Origin: SOIL31 sp964636815
Lineage (GTDB): Bacteria; Babelota; Babeliae; Babelales; Vermiphilaceae
Assembly: GCA_964636815.1 (NCBI GenBank)
Contig: CAZWTF010000003.1
Location: forward strand, 92,117-156,116
DNA: 64,000 nucleotides
Reading direction: 5' to 3'
The translations under genes and the position numbers were made by a program. The notes below the pieces were generated by a model that saw nothing but the letters and a program-made list of their open reading frames with translations, was not told the origin of the DNA and made no database searches. Positions 9,498 to 18,848 of this stretch are shown here, piece by piece; position 1 is the first letter of the stretch; each line of letters opens with the position of its first letter.

Positions 9498-10076
9498 ATG
9501 AATTTAGTAACTCGATATAAAAAAACAGCTGTGCTTGCAGCATTTGTTGCAGCACTCAGCATAAGCTCAGTTATATCTGCTGGATGTGGTGCTTGTGCAG
9601 CAGCTGCAGCAATTAGACAGTCAATTAAAGACGCTCAAGCAGCAGCGCTTGGTGGTGGAAGCAAATCATTAGAAGATGAGTTGGATGAAGTTGATGCGGA
9701 TGAAGAAGAAGCTGTTGAACGCGCTCCACGCGAAGAATTAGTTGATCCATGCAATCCTTTCCCATGCACTTCTTGTGATGGTAAATGCAGCATAAATTGT
9801 AAATTGCAAACATTGTTTAATTGTTGTGTTGCGACAAATAAAGCAGTACGTCATCAAGGTCATGAAGCAAAAAAATGTTGCAAAAGATTACATCATGGAT
9901 TAGATGATATTGAGGATCTTATTGGTGATCCTGAAGTACAAATACCGAGTGTACAAGATTGTTTTATTGATGTGTTGAGCTATGTGAATACTAATAACGA
10001 TGATGTAATGACATGGATAAAGAGATTGTATGTGTTAATGTATCAAGTATTCTCTTGTACTTGTTGTCTTAATTAA
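9498..10076 (+). CDS. Small Cys-rich exported protein
   Basis: About 192 residues with a signal peptide (about residues 1-28) followed by GCGAC, a near-lipobox in which the -3 residue is Ser rather than Leu, so it may or may not be a lipoprotein. An acidic stretch (EDELDEVDADEEEA) follows, then a cluster of Cys; I count about 15 in all, many in CC pairs, suggesting disulfide cross-linking outside the cytoplasm. GAAAGG lies eight bases before ATG 9498; ATG 9492 is an alternative. It is the last gene of the three-gene envelope cluster and no family is recognised. Confidence 0.65.
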   Translation: MNLVTRYKKTAVLAAFVAALSISSVISAGCGACAAAAAIRQSIKDAQAAALGGGSKSLEDELDEVDADEEEAVERAPREELVDPCNPFPCTSCDGKCSINCKLQTLFNCCVATNKAVRHQGHEAKKCCKRLHHGLDDIEDLIGDPEVQIPSVQDCFIDVLSYVNTNNDDVMTWIKRLYVLMYQVFSCTCCLN

Positions 10077-10098
10077 CATAAGCGGTTTGAGTTTTTAA

Positions 10099-10143
10099 AA
10101 GAGTGGGATATGGCCTAAAAGCTGTATCCCACTCTTGTTTTTT
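10099..10143 (+). terminator. Rho-independent terminator after the surface-protein cluster
   Basis: AAGAGTGGGATA (10099-10110) pairs perfectly with 10125-10136, followed by a T-rich run to 10143. It closes the cluster that begins at 3169. Confidence 0.88.
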
Positions 10144-10190
10144 GACAATAAGTATTGCTGTGCGTACCCTTTTGTAAGAGGGGTATTTTT

Positions 10191-11144
10191 ATGCAGAATG
10201 ATAGATGTTTTCTCTTTATAATGATTGTTGGAATGTATTGCGTACAAGATGTGTCCGCAATGGAGCCAGTTACATATAATAAAAATAATGATGTTGTGAT
10301 AGATATGCATCATTTTTGGTCTGATGATTATAATCAAAACATTAATAATATAAAGAATGTAGATTTAAAAAAACTTAGATCCACTTTTAAAAATGAACAG
10401 TTTTTGACCAGTTCTGATGATACATTAAAACATCTTTTATATCTTTCTACTGTACGTAAAGATGATAATAAGACTCTTTTTACACAAAAACAACAAAATA
10501 AGTTTGATGCTGCATTACATATAAAACGGTCTGTAGGATGGTTTTTTGGTATTAATGGGGCTGTTATTGTTGGTACATCATTGTTTCCGTTGAGTAATTT
10601 GGCAAATTTATCATCATGCTCAAATGCAACTCAATTGTATTGTTTATCACAACTTGCTACGATCATGACACCGACCACAATTTCTATAGTAGGAGCTCTT
10701 GGTGTGGGCTTTGTTTCTTTATATTCTACGGGACTTTTACCTGATCTTTCTTCTCGCAGGGCAAATAAGGTGCAGGATGAGATAGGTCATTTGAGTCGTA
10801 AATATGCAACGATAGCAAAATATTGGATCGATATTTATTTTAATTGCCCAGAAAAAGCGCGGTATATTGCACGTAAGTTTGATGTTGAGGAACTTAAACA
10901 GAGAGCTCAACTCAAAACGTATAAAACTAAGGCAGGCAACGACTTAGTAAACCCTCTTGAAGAAGCATGTCATTTTATTAACCATGATACTGTTTTGATA
11001 ACATTTACGGAAATTGAAAATTACCTTTATAATAAGATATATTGCAGACAAATTGAGTCTTTGGTAAAGCGAATTGATTTGCTTGAAAAAATTATACATG
11101 ACAAAAACACAGAAGTAGAAAAATTAAAACAAGAAAAAATATGA
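10191..11144 (+). CDS. Exported orphan protein with membrane segments and coiled coil
   Basis: A 317-residue protein of unknown function. It has an N-terminal signal peptide ending at VSA, after which the chain reads MEP. Two hydrophobic segments follow, around residues 120-140 and 165-190, and the last 35 residues are a Lys/Glu-rich coiled coil. ATG 10191 is preferred over an upstream TTG because AAGAGGGG precedes it and the signal peptide starts there. Its stop overlaps metG by an ATGA, so the two are probably cotranscribed although no functional link is apparent. Confidence 0.6.
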   Translation: MQNDRCFLFIMIVGMYCVQDVSAMEPVTYNKNNDVVIDMHHFWSDDYNQNINNIKNVDLKKLRSTFKNEQFLTSSDDTLKHLLYLSTVRKDDNKTLFTQKQQNKFDAALHIKRSVGWFFGINGAVIVGTSLFPLSNLANLSSCSNATQLYCLSQLATIMTPTTISIVGALGVGFVSLYSTGLLPDLSSRRANKVQDEIGHLSRKYATIAKYWIDIYFNCPEKARYIARKFDVEELKQRAQLKTYKTKAGNDLVNPLEEACHFINHDTVLITFTEIENYLYNKIYCRQIESLVKRIDLLEKIIHDKNTEVEKLKQEKI

Positions 11145-13072
11145 AAAAAAATAGTTTTTACGTTACAACTCCCATCTATTATGTTACTGCTAAGCCTCAC
11201 TTAGGCTCATTGTATACTACATTGCTTGCTGATGTTATTGCTCGTTGGAATAAATTATTAGGCAATGATGCCTTTTTTCTAACAGGTACTGATGAGCATG
11301 GGCAAAAGATTGCACAAGCCGCTGCAGCAGCAGGAACAGATCCTAAAAGTTTTGTGGATAATTTTATTCCTGATTATAAACATGCGTGGCAGATGTATGA
11401 TATTAAGTACGATAAATTTATTCGTACAACTGATGAATATCATATCAAAGGAGCGCAACAGTTTACTACTTTGTTGATGGAAAAAGGATATGTTTACAAG
11501 TCTGTGTATGAAGGTTGGTACTGTACTCCATGCGAAACGTTTGTAGTAGAAATTACTGCAGAAGACCAACGCGCAAAAGGGCCACAATGCCCAACCTGTA
11601 ATAGAGATACACATATTGTTTCTGAAGAAACATATTTTTTTAAACTGTCTGCCTTCACTGATAAATTGTTAAATTTTTATAAAGAAAATCCTGATTTTAT
11701 TGTTCCCAAAGAACGCGCGCATGAAGTGGTCAGTTTTGTTGAATCTGGATTAAAAGATCTCAGTATTTCTCGTACCACGGTTACATGGGGTGTACCATTT
11801 CCTAACGATCCTCATCATGTTTTGTATGTGTGGGTTGATGCACTGTCTAACTATATTACCGGTGTTGGGTATGGACAACCAGATAAAGTAAATGAATTCC
11901 ATAAACGTTGGCCAGCAGATGTGCATTTGCTTGGAAAAGATATTGTACGTTTCCATGCAGTATTTTGGCCAGCATTCTTAATGGCTGCAGATTTACCGCT
12001 TCCTAAACAGCTGTTGGTGCATGGTTGGATTAAAGTTGATAAACAAAAAATGTCAAAATCACTTGGCAATGTTGTTGATCCTCTTGAATTACAAAAAAAA
12101 TATGGAACAGATCCAATCCGCTATTATTTATTGCGTCAGATTCCAATTAATCAAGATGGTGATTTCAGTATTACCGATGTTGAAAATCGCATAGAATCTG
12201 ATCTGGCTAATGATTTGGGTAATCTATTAAATCGTATGTTAGTACTTGCAGAAAAATACAATTGCGTAGACATTGAACCGTCTATTATTTGGTCACCAGC
12301 ATCATTAGATTTGCGTGATGCAAGTTGGAATGTTATTGAAGATTTTTCTTTGCATATGAATGATTATATGTTTCATCATGCGCTTGCAAGTTTGTGGAAA
12401 TTTATCAATAACACAAATGCTTATTTCCATGGTCAAGAGCCCTGGAAAGTTGCTAAGGTTGATATCAAATTATTTAAAGAAATTATCTCAGCTACGTGTC
12501 ATAGCTTGCGCACCATTGCATTATTATTATGGCCAGTTATGCCACAGAAAATGGAAGAACTTTTACACAGCCTTGGTGTAACGTTTAATTTTGAAGATCA
12601 TACGTTAGAGAATTTAGAACTGAATAGTTGGAACAAGCATTTTGTGTTGAAAAAATCACCAACATTATTTGAAAAACCTATACGAGAAATTGAGGAACAA
12701 AAAGTGTCACAAGAAAATATGGCAGCACAAGTAGAAGAAAAAAATTACATCACTATTGATGACGTTGTTAAAGTTGAGTTATTAACCGGTACTATTGAAG
12801 CTTGCACGGATGTTGCAGGATCAGATAAGTTGGTACAAATGACTGTTGATTTGGGATCGCATGGCAAACGTACTATTTTAGCAGGAATTAAAAAATCATA
12901 TGCACCTGCAGAATTGGTTGGCAAACGCGGATTGTTTATTACCAACTTAAAGCCACGTAAAATGGCAGGAACAGAATCGCAAGGGATGATGCTTGTTGCA
13001 GAAGATGCAGATGGCAAAGTTCAACTGGTGCAGTTCCCTAACAGTGTTGGTAATGGTGTTCGTTTAAGATAA
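11141..13072 (+). CDS. metG: Methionyl-tRNA synthetase with C-terminal tRNA-binding domain
   Basis: This class I synthetase charges tRNA-Met. The HIGH-type motif reads HLGS at about residues 20-23, a zinc knuckle uses Cys pairs near residues 128-131 and 150-153, and KMSKS lies at about 303-307. Residues from about 536 to 643 form an EMAP-II/Arc1p-like OB-fold tRNA-binding domain, the usual bacterial dimerising extension. Length 643 is normal for this long form. It is translationally coupled to the upstream exported orphan through an ATGA overlap. Confidence 0.97.
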   Translation: MKKNSFYVTTPIYYVTAKPHLGSLYTTLLADVIARWNKLLGNDAFFLTGTDEHGQKIAQAAAAAGTDPKSFVDNFIPDYKHAWQMYDIKYDKFIRTTDEYHIKGAQQFTTLLMEKGYVYKSVYEGWYCTPCETFVVEITAEDQRAKGPQCPTCNRDTHIVSEETYFFKLSAFTDKLLNFYKENPDFIVPKERAHEVVSFVESGLKDLSISRTTVTWGVPFPNDPHHVLYVWVDALSNYITGVGYGQPDKVNEFHKRWPADVHLLGKDIVRFHAVFWPAFLMAADLPLPKQLLVHGWIKVDKQKMSKSLGNVVDPLELQKKYGTDPIRYYLLRQIPINQDGDFSITDVENRIESDLANDLGNLLNRMLVLAEKYNCVDIEPSIIWSPASLDLRDASWNVIEDFSLHMNDYMFHHALASLWKFINNTNAYFHGQEPWKVAKVDIKLFKEIISATCHSLRTIALLLWPVMPQKMEELLHSLGVTFNFEDHTLENLELNSWNKHFVLKKSPTLFEKPIREIEEQKVSQENMAAQVEEKNYITIDDVVKVELLTGTIEACTDVAGSDKLVQMTVDLGSHGKRTILAGIKKSYAPAELVGKRGLFITNLKPRKMAGTESQGMMLVAEDADGKVQLVQFPNSVGNGVRLR

Positions 13073-13074
13073 GA

Positions 13075-14172
13075 ATGCAACATATGAAAAATATAATATA
13101 TTTTTTATTACTCGTTAGTAATCTGATTGTTGCTATGGAAGCTGAACGTAAAAGTTTGGCTTCCTTTTTTGATATTGATCAGTTTACTCAACATGCAGAT
13201 GCTCCTAAAGCTATGGCATTCCAGTATTTATGTAGTAAGCAATGGTGGTATGTGGATAAAGAAATTCAGTTTTATGGTAAGAATTATGGAAGTAATCATT
13301 CACTTTTGTCTAGATATCCAAATTATTTGAAGTGTGTCTGTTTTGATAGTACTGGCACAAAGATAATAGCTTTTCCTTCTTTGGATGATAACTATTATGC
13401 GTATACATATGATAGAGATGGAAATGGGTCAGAGTGTTTAAAGTATAAAGCCTATCATGAGTTTTATGAAAAGAATATAGAATGGACTAACAACTTATAC
13501 AGGTCGGGTAATAGGCCTGGGGTCCAGTGTTATGAAGATGATGTTACAAAGTGGTTGGAAGAGAAATTTGGATTAGCCACCATGCTATGTTGGAACGAAC
13601 AACAAGTTTTTATAGCACCACAGTTTGGAAGAGGTGGTTGTCGTATCGTGCACGCTTGGAATGAGGCGGAAGAGAAAATATTGTTTAGTCTTCATCACAA
13701 CGGCGTAGTTAATTCAGTGGATTTTAATCCGCAGGGCATAGAAATAATAACGGCTTCAGCAGATAAGACTATGCGTTGGTGGAATAAAAAAACAGGACTA
13801 GAGTTGTTGCGTTTTACGTATGATAAACGCGTTACATCAGCAAGTTTTAATGGAATCGGAACAGAGATGGTGGTTGCAACAGATGATGGTAATATACAAA
13901 TTTTTGCACAGTATAAAACGGATAATTTGCAACAAATTTTGTTGAAAAAGTTATTGTATCTGTGGTTACAGCTGCAAATGCCGAATAAAGAAATTGATAC
14001 ACCTGAAACATTGTTAGGTATAGTTGCGCAAATGTTATGTTGTAATTACGATGAATTGTCCAATACGTGGGCATCATTTCCAAAACATATGCAAGAAGTG
14101 ATTTGGACATCAATGTATAAAAAAATTCAACGGTATGGTAAAAAAGAAGACAGTAGTGTTGAGATAATTTAA
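13075..14172 (+). CDS. Exported WD40-repeat-like protein
   Basis: A 365-residue protein starting two bases after the metG stop. A signal peptide of about 21 residues ends before MEAERKS. Two clear WD40-type repeats are visible around residues 200-285, including GVVNSVDFNPQGIEIITASA and TMRWWNKKTGLELLRF, with weaker repeats before them. A full propeller needs about seven blades, and I cannot see that many. ATG 13084 is an alternative start. WD40 proteins are protein-interaction scaffolds; an exported one in a host-associated bacterium could act on host proteins, which is inference. Confidence 0.65.
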   Translation: MQHMKNIIYFLLLVSNLIVAMEAERKSLASFFDIDQFTQHADAPKAMAFQYLCSKQWWYVDKEIQFYGKNYGSNHSLLSRYPNYLKCVCFDSTGTKIIAFPSLDDNYYAYTYDRDGNGSECLKYKAYHEFYEKNIEWTNNLYRSGNRPGVQCYEDDVTKWLEEKFGLATMLCWNEQQVFIAPQFGRGGCRIVHAWNEAEEKILFSLHHNGVVNSVDFNPQGIEIITASADKTMRWWNKKTGLELLRFTYDKRVTSASFNGIGTEMVVATDDGNIQIFAQYKTDNLQQILLKKLLYLWLQLQMPNKEIDTPETLLGIVAQMLCCNYDELSNTWASFPKHMQEVIWTSMYKKIQRYGKKEDSSVEII

Positions 14173-14173
14173 A

Positions 14174-14220
14174 ATTCTGCATTTTGGAAGTAATTGTTCC
14201 AAAATGCAGAATTTTTTTTG
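14174..14220. terminator. Bidirectional terminator between the WD40-like gene and topA
   Basis: ATTCTGCATTTTGGAA (14174-14189) pairs perfectly with 14197-14212, with an A run on the left and a T run on the right. It serves both convergent genes. Confidence 0.9.
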
Positions 14221-14222
14221 AT

Positions 14223-16472
14223 TTATTCAGCAGATTTATAGTTGCATTCTTTATTCAAACAAATAAGTGTAGCTTCACCATCTTTGTTTGTTTTTTTGGT
14301 TAAAAATGGCCATTTACATTGTGGACATGGTTTTTCTTCAATAGGATCAAAGATTGCTAATTTACATTTTGGATATCCAGAGCAACCCCAGAATTTGCCA
14401 CCACGCCATGCGCGTTCAATAATATCACTGCCGCATTGTGGGCAATGGAATGGTAATGTTTTGCGTTCAACATATTTACATTCAGGATATCCTGAGCATG
14501 CAATAAAGTCGCCATATTTACCTTTTAATTGACGCAACTGTTTGCCGCACGTTGGACAGTTTTTATCAAGTAATTTTGGTGCTTCATGTTCTTTCAATTG
14601 AATGACGCCATGTTCATCGCGTCCAAAATTAGAAGTGAATGTACATTCAGGAAACCCGGTACAACCCAAAAATTCACCTGCTTTGCCAAAACGGATTGCC
14701 AATTTATGTTTTCCGCATTGCGGACATATCATATCAACTTCTACTGCTTTTTTGCCGCCATCTTTTCCTGCAAATGCTTCAAGATCTTTTTGAAATGTTT
14801 CATGGAAGCTTCTGAGCAATGTATCACGCTCAAGTTCACCTTCTGCAATTTTATCAAGCTCTTCTTCCATTTGTGCAGTGAACTTTGGGCTCATCAATTC
14901 TGGTAAGTTGTTCACCAGCATTTCTGTGACGGTCATACCAAGTTCTGTTGGGACAAATTTCTTTTTTTCAAGGGTTGTGTACGAACGTGCACGGATAGTA
15001 TTAAGAACTGCTACGTATGTACTTGGTCGCCCAATACCTTCTTTTTCCAACTCTTTAACGAGTGAAGCTTCAGTAAACCGTGCTGGTGGTTGGGTGAAAT
15101 GTTGTTTAGGGTCAATTTTTTTAAGATCGACATTGTTTTTTGCTTTAATATCAGCGGGGAGGGTAACTTTATCCTCTTTCTCGCCTTCCTCTTCTTCTTG
15201 ATACACAAGTAAGAAGCCGTCAAAGATAAGCGTTGAACCAGTGACTTTGAATGTATAAATTCCACCTTTAATAACAACTTGACGCTGAGCATATTCAGCT
15301 GGTTTCATTTGACATGCAACAAATCGCTTCCAAATAAGATCGTACAGTTTTGCTTCATCAGCAGGAATGTATTGTCTCACTTTTTCAGGTGTGAGCGTGA
15401 TATTAATTGGTCTGATTGCTTCATGGGCATCTTGTGTTTTACCTTTTGATTTTTTTTCAAACACATTTACTTTTGTTGGCAAATAATCAGCTGGATAATT
15501 CTTATTGATAAATGCACGTGTTTGTGTGAGTGCAGTTTCAGATATACGGAGTGAATCCGTACGCATATAGGTAATTAATGCAACAGGAGTGGTCGGATCA
15601 GTAAGAGGCAAACCTTCATATAGATGTTGCGCAAGTTGCATTGTTTTTTTAACAGAAAATCCAAGTAAGTTGTATGCAGCTTGTTGTAAAGTACTGGTCA
15701 TAAATGGTGGGAGTGGATTTCTGGTACGAGTTTTATCAGTTACTGAATCGATTGCATAATTTTCATTTTTGAGGTCTTCAATAACCTTTTTTGCAGTCTT
15801 TTCATCTTTGATTTCTGCTTTTTCTTTGCCAATGTTAGTGAGCGGTGCAGTAATGGTTGCTTTGTTGTGTGCAAAGTTACCCGTTATGCTCCAATATTCT
15901 TCAGCAACAAAGTTGCGTATTGCTGTTTCACGGTCACAAATCATGCGTAGAGCTACTGATTGTACGCGCCCAGCAGAAAGACCTTTTGCTATTTTGCGCC
16001 ATAAGATAGGAGAAACTTCATAACCCACCCAGCGGTCTAAAACTCTGCGTGCTTGCTGTGCTTCAACCAGCCTGATATTAAGCTCACCAGGGTTATTAAT
16101 AGCGTCTAAAATGGCTGGTTCGGTAATTTCGTTAAAAGCGATACGGAAAATTTTTGTGCCTTTTTTGGCAACTTTATTAATTTCTTGTGTAATGTGCCAC
16201 CCAATAATTTCCCCTTCACGGTCAGGATCGGGAGCTATATATATGGTATCGCATGTGGATGCTTGTTTACAGATGCCGGCGATGGTTGCATCTTTACCTT
16301 CTAAGGTAACGTATTCAAGGTGAAGGCCTTTTTTATCCATGGTGACGCCGATAGATTTTGAAGGAAGATCTTTAATATGTCCCATGGTGGACATGATCAC
16401 AAAATCTTTACCGAGAAATTTTGCAATGGTTTTAATTTTTGCTGGTGACTCAACGATGATTAACTTTTTCAT
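14223..16472 (-). CDS. topA: DNA topoisomerase I
   Basis: This type IA topoisomerase relaxes negative supercoils. The start MKKLIIVESPAKIKTIAKFL is the family TOPRIM opening, and the active-site Tyr is in ITYMRTDS near residue 302. Four C-terminal C4 zinc fingers occupy the last 170 residues or so (for example CPQCGKHK with CTGFPEC). I chose ATG 16472 because the TOPRIM fold begins there; an in-frame ATG at 16529 would add 19 residues with no family support. The gene is 749 residues, slightly shorter than E. coli TopA. Confidence 0.95.
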   Translation of the reverse strand: MKKLIIVESPAKIKTIAKFLGKDFVIMSTMGHIKDLPSKSIGVTMDKKGLHLEYVTLEGKDATIAGICKQASTCDTIYIAPDPDREGEIIGWHITQEINKVAKKGTKIFRIAFNEITEPAILDAINNPGELNIRLVEAQQARRVLDRWVGYEVSPILWRKIAKGLSAGRVQSVALRMICDRETAIRNFVAEEYWSITGNFAHNKATITAPLTNIGKEKAEIKDEKTAKKVIEDLKNENYAIDSVTDKTRTRNPLPPFMTSTLQQAAYNLLGFSVKKTMQLAQHLYEGLPLTDPTTPVALITYMRTDSLRISETALTQTRAFINKNYPADYLPTKVNVFEKKSKGKTQDAHEAIRPINITLTPEKVRQYIPADEAKLYDLIWKRFVACQMKPAEYAQRQVVIKGGIYTFKVTGSTLIFDGFLLVYQEEEEGEKEDKVTLPADIKAKNNVDLKKIDPKQHFTQPPARFTEASLVKELEKEGIGRPSTYVAVLNTIRARSYTTLEKKKFVPTELGMTVTEMLVNNLPELMSPKFTAQMEEELDKIAEGELERDTLLRSFHETFQKDLEAFAGKDGGKKAVEVDMICPQCGKHKLAIRFGKAGEFLGCTGFPECTFTSNFGRDEHGVIQLKEHEAPKLLDKNCPTCGKQLRQLKGKYGDFIACSGYPECKYVERKTLPFHCPQCGSDIIERAWRGGKFWGCSGYPKCKLAIFDPIEEKPCPQCKWPFLTKKTNKDGEATLICLNKECNYKSAE

Positions 16473-16776
16473 GAGTATCTTTTTAGGTTTAGCTGATAAT
16501 TGTGTTGTAACATAGTACTCCTTTTCCATTTTTTTGCATTACTTTATCTATAATAGAGGATCTATTTTCAAAAAGTCAAATAATTAACCCCAATTTCTGC
16601 TCTGCTCCAATCGGGGACCTCATTGAAAAATTGGAAATGGAGCTGGTCCGGGGGGGAGCTCTCATAAGAATGAGGAAGATGATCTTCATTGTAAGGACAT
16701 GAGTGGTGGGTTTTAAAAAAAATCGTCTTCGTGTAAAATAGAGAGAATAATTGTTTTTAAACTTAGTGGGGTAAAA
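16473..16776. other. Intergenic region between divergent topA and the acidic small protein
   Basis: I see no gene in these 304 bases. They hold the topA upstream region, one family-A palindromic repeat (separate entry), a GC-rich stretch with a run of seven G near 16650, and a small hairpin CTCATaagaATGAG near 16663. A Shine-Dalgarno-like GTGGGG precedes the next gene. Confidence 0.6.
16588..16619 (-). repeat. Family-A palindromic repeat, intergenic copy
   Basis: Read on the minus strand this is GGTCCCCGATTGGAGCAGAG followed by CAGAAATTGGGG. The ends CCCCGATT and AATTGGGG can pair to form a hairpin. The same pattern recurs at 24556, 57961 and 62203. Confidence 0.75.
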
Positions 16777-17163
16777 ATGTCTATTAATTATCGTGAAATG
16801 TTAGAAAAAGTAAGAGATTTAAAATTAAACAAAGATGACATGCCACCATTGCGTTATGATGATGAGGCAGAGTTGTTTGAAAATCCAGTCCTTATTGAGC
16901 GCAAACATTTAATCAATGTTCTTAAACGTTTTAAGCAAGAAATTATATCACAAGATGAACTTTTTGATTGGATTCATTTTGTATGGTTTTCAGACTTATA
17001 CACATGTGTAGATGAAGATGCTGAATGTATTTCTGGGGTTATTCAGATTTTAGAAGAGTTGGAAGAAGAAGGTGAATTGTTACCAGAAGATTTAGCGCAC
17101 TGTATGTATGCACTTGAGCATAATATAGAAAATCCGCTACGTTTGTTTGATCATTCTTTATAA
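16777..17163 (+). CDS. Small acidic protein of unknown function
   Basis: 128 residues, no signal peptide and no membrane segment, so probably cytoplasmic. It is acidic and helical, with a motif-like stretch DWIHFVWFSDLYTCVDED in the middle and a Glu-rich helix (LEELEEEGELL) after it. GTGGGG lies upstream of ATG 16777. It has no operon partner and is bounded by repeat elements. I do not recognise a family. Confidence 0.6.
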   Translation: MSINYREMLEKVRDLKLNKDDMPPLRYDDEAELFENPVLIERKHLINVLKRFKQEIISQDELFDWIHFVWFSDLYTCVDEDAECISGVIQILEELEEEGELLPEDLAHCMYALEHNIENPLRLFDHSL

Positions 17164-17169
17164 TTGCAC

Positions 17170-17290
17170 CCTTCGATACATTCTCCTTCGCAAAGCCTAC
17201 GGAGAACACTCAGGGCGAGCGGTAGGGGCGCAGTAAGTTATTTTCTTCCGCTCGTCCTGAGTGTTTTTGCTTCCAAAAATGTATCGAAGG
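17170..17290. repeat. Family-B palindromic repeat, 121 bp
   Basis: A large imperfect inverted repeat. Outer arms CCTTCGATACATT (17170-17182) and 17278-17290 are perfect complements. Inner arms AACACTCAGGGCGAGCGG (17205-17222) and 17248-17265 match with one mismatch. It is more GC-rich than its surroundings. Related pieces occur at 35177, 57875 and 62287. Confidence 0.88.
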
Positions 17291-17364
17291 ATAGCGCATC
17301 GAAGAACTTGCTGAAAGAATGAATATTTTATAAGTTAAAAAGAAAAATAAATTAGGGATGATGC

Positions 17365-18105
17365 ATGACATTACTTCAATCATGGGCAGATTCATTAACA
17401 TTACTTAAGCCAAAGCATTTACAGCTTTTTGTAATGGTGACAATTAAATCGATCATAGAAGCGTACAAATTATACTTTAAATATTTTTGGTGGTTATTAT
17501 TAGCAATGCCACTATTTTTATTTTTTGCACCTGATGTTGTTATAGCGTGGAAAAATAATGATGTCGTAAGTTTGGCTCACTACGCAACGTTATTGGGTGT
17601 CGCAGCTTCATTATATGGATTGCTTTTTTTAGCGGCGTGTTTTGCAACACGTCCTTCTATTTTACAAAAAGATTGTGCATATTTCCGTATCCAATTTAAA
17701 AAAATTATTTTGTATTGGTTGGTATGGGGAGTTCTTAGAATAATGTTATTGAAATATGCGTTGGCATATGGACGCATGTTTTTGCCCATAGGTAATATAT
17801 CTTCACGTTCTCCAGAACTTATTCTTTTTGTTCTTTTTTTTGCGGATTCAGATGGTGGATTAAAAAATATTTTTGTGTCGTTCTGGAATGCATTAAAAAT
17901 GATTATATATAACCTTCCTTTGTTTGCCGTTATTGTTTTTGCTTTTAGTTTTCCTCTAGTGCTTATTGATAAGTTTGTTTATATTTCTTCATTGGTAAAA
18001 ATTGTTATTGAATCTTTCTTAATGCCAATTGGTGTGTGCACATACACCAATATTTATATTAAAAGGTTGCATGATCAGTTTGATCTGTATTTTAAGCAGC
18101 CATAA
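17365..18105 (+). CDS. Multi-pass inner-membrane protein of unknown function
   Basis: 246 residues with about five or six hydrophobic segments (near residues 38-58, 70-95, 110-135, 180-205 and 210-230) and a short positively charged tail. It carries no enzymatic motif that I recognise. It lies 11 bases before plsC, which is followed by the Bat operon, so it is probably cotranscribed with them and may act in the envelope. Confidence 0.6.
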   Translation: MTLLQSWADSLTLLKPKHLQLFVMVTIKSIIEAYKLYFKYFWWLLLAMPLFLFFAPDVVIAWKNNDVVSLAHYATLLGVAASLYGLLFLAACFATRPSILQKDCAYFRIQFKKIILYWLVWGVLRIMLLKYALAYGRMFLPIGNISSRSPELILFVLFFADSDGGLKNIFVSFWNALKMIIYNLPLFAVIVFAFSFPLVLIDKFVYISSLVKIVIESFLMPIGVCTYTNIYIKRLHDQFDLYFKQP

Positions 18106-18116
18106 TAGGAAAATGT

Positions 18117-18848
18117 ATGAAAATTGGAACGGTTGTACGTAGTATTTTTTCACGATTTTTACTTGTTGTTATTACGATTATTTTTTTTATTCCACTCGTT
18201 ATTTTTATTTGCATGCCGGAAAAATATCGTTATAAATATCCTATTTTCTTTTATCCAGTGCATTGGTTTTATGTTGCTATATTAAAAGGCTCAATGCTGC
18301 CAATCACGTATAAGGGTTTAGAAAATATTCCAAAAGATAAGCCAGTTGTTTTTGTAGCAAATCATCAATCAGCGTTAGATATTCCTTTGCTTGGTGTATT
18401 ATCAAAACATGTCCCTCATGTGTGGCTTGCAAAAGCAGAGCTGATGGATTCCATTTTTATTCGATGGATTGTGCCATTGCTATCTGTGCTTGTTGATGTT
18501 GATTCACCAAGAGCAGCAATGTTATCATTCCGAAAAATATTGAATGTGGTGAATAATCATCATCGCAATCTTATGATATTTCCAGAAGGTACTCGTCATG
18601 TTGATGGTGAGATTCATAAATTTCTTGGCGGTTTTGTAATTCTTGCAAAAAAATTGGGACGTCCTGTGGTGCCTGTTTGTATTATTGGTATTAATAAAGC
18701 GTATCCGCCCGAAACGTTTTGGGTAGAACTATATCCTATTACCGTGATTGTGGGTAAACCATTTATGTATGAAGAAGGTGATACGGATGAATTATTCAAG
18801 GATAGAGTACAGCAGTGGTTTGTTGAGCAAGTGGAGCAGAATAAGTGA
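18117..18848 (+). CDS. plsC: 1-acyl-sn-glycerol-3-phosphate acyltransferase
   Basis: The enzyme transfers a second acyl chain to lysophosphatidate at the inner membrane, giving phosphatidate. The H-X4-D catalytic motif is NHQSALD near residues 82-88 and the substrate motif is FPEGTRH near 158-164. An N-terminal hydrophobic segment anchors it. AGGAAA lies at 18107-18112. The end overlaps the GTG start of batA (GTGA), so lipid synthesis and the Bat operon are translationally coupled. Confidence 0.92.
   Translation: MKIGTVVRSIFSRFLLVVITIIFFIPLVIFICMPEKYRYKYPIFFYPVHWFYVAILKGSMLPITYKGLENIPKDKPVVFVANHQSALDIPLLGVLSKHVPHVWLAKAELMDSIFIRWIVPLLSVLVDVDSPRAAMLSFRKILNVVNNHHRNLMIFPEGTRHVDGEIHKFLGGFVILAKKLGRPVVPVCIIGINKAYPPETFWVELYPITVIVGKPFMYEEGDTDELFKDRVQQWFVEQVEQNK

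Noticed and set aside
14242..15201. Plus-strand frames with Cys/His patterns inside topA
   Set aside because: They are antisense to the topA zinc fingers and catalytic region.
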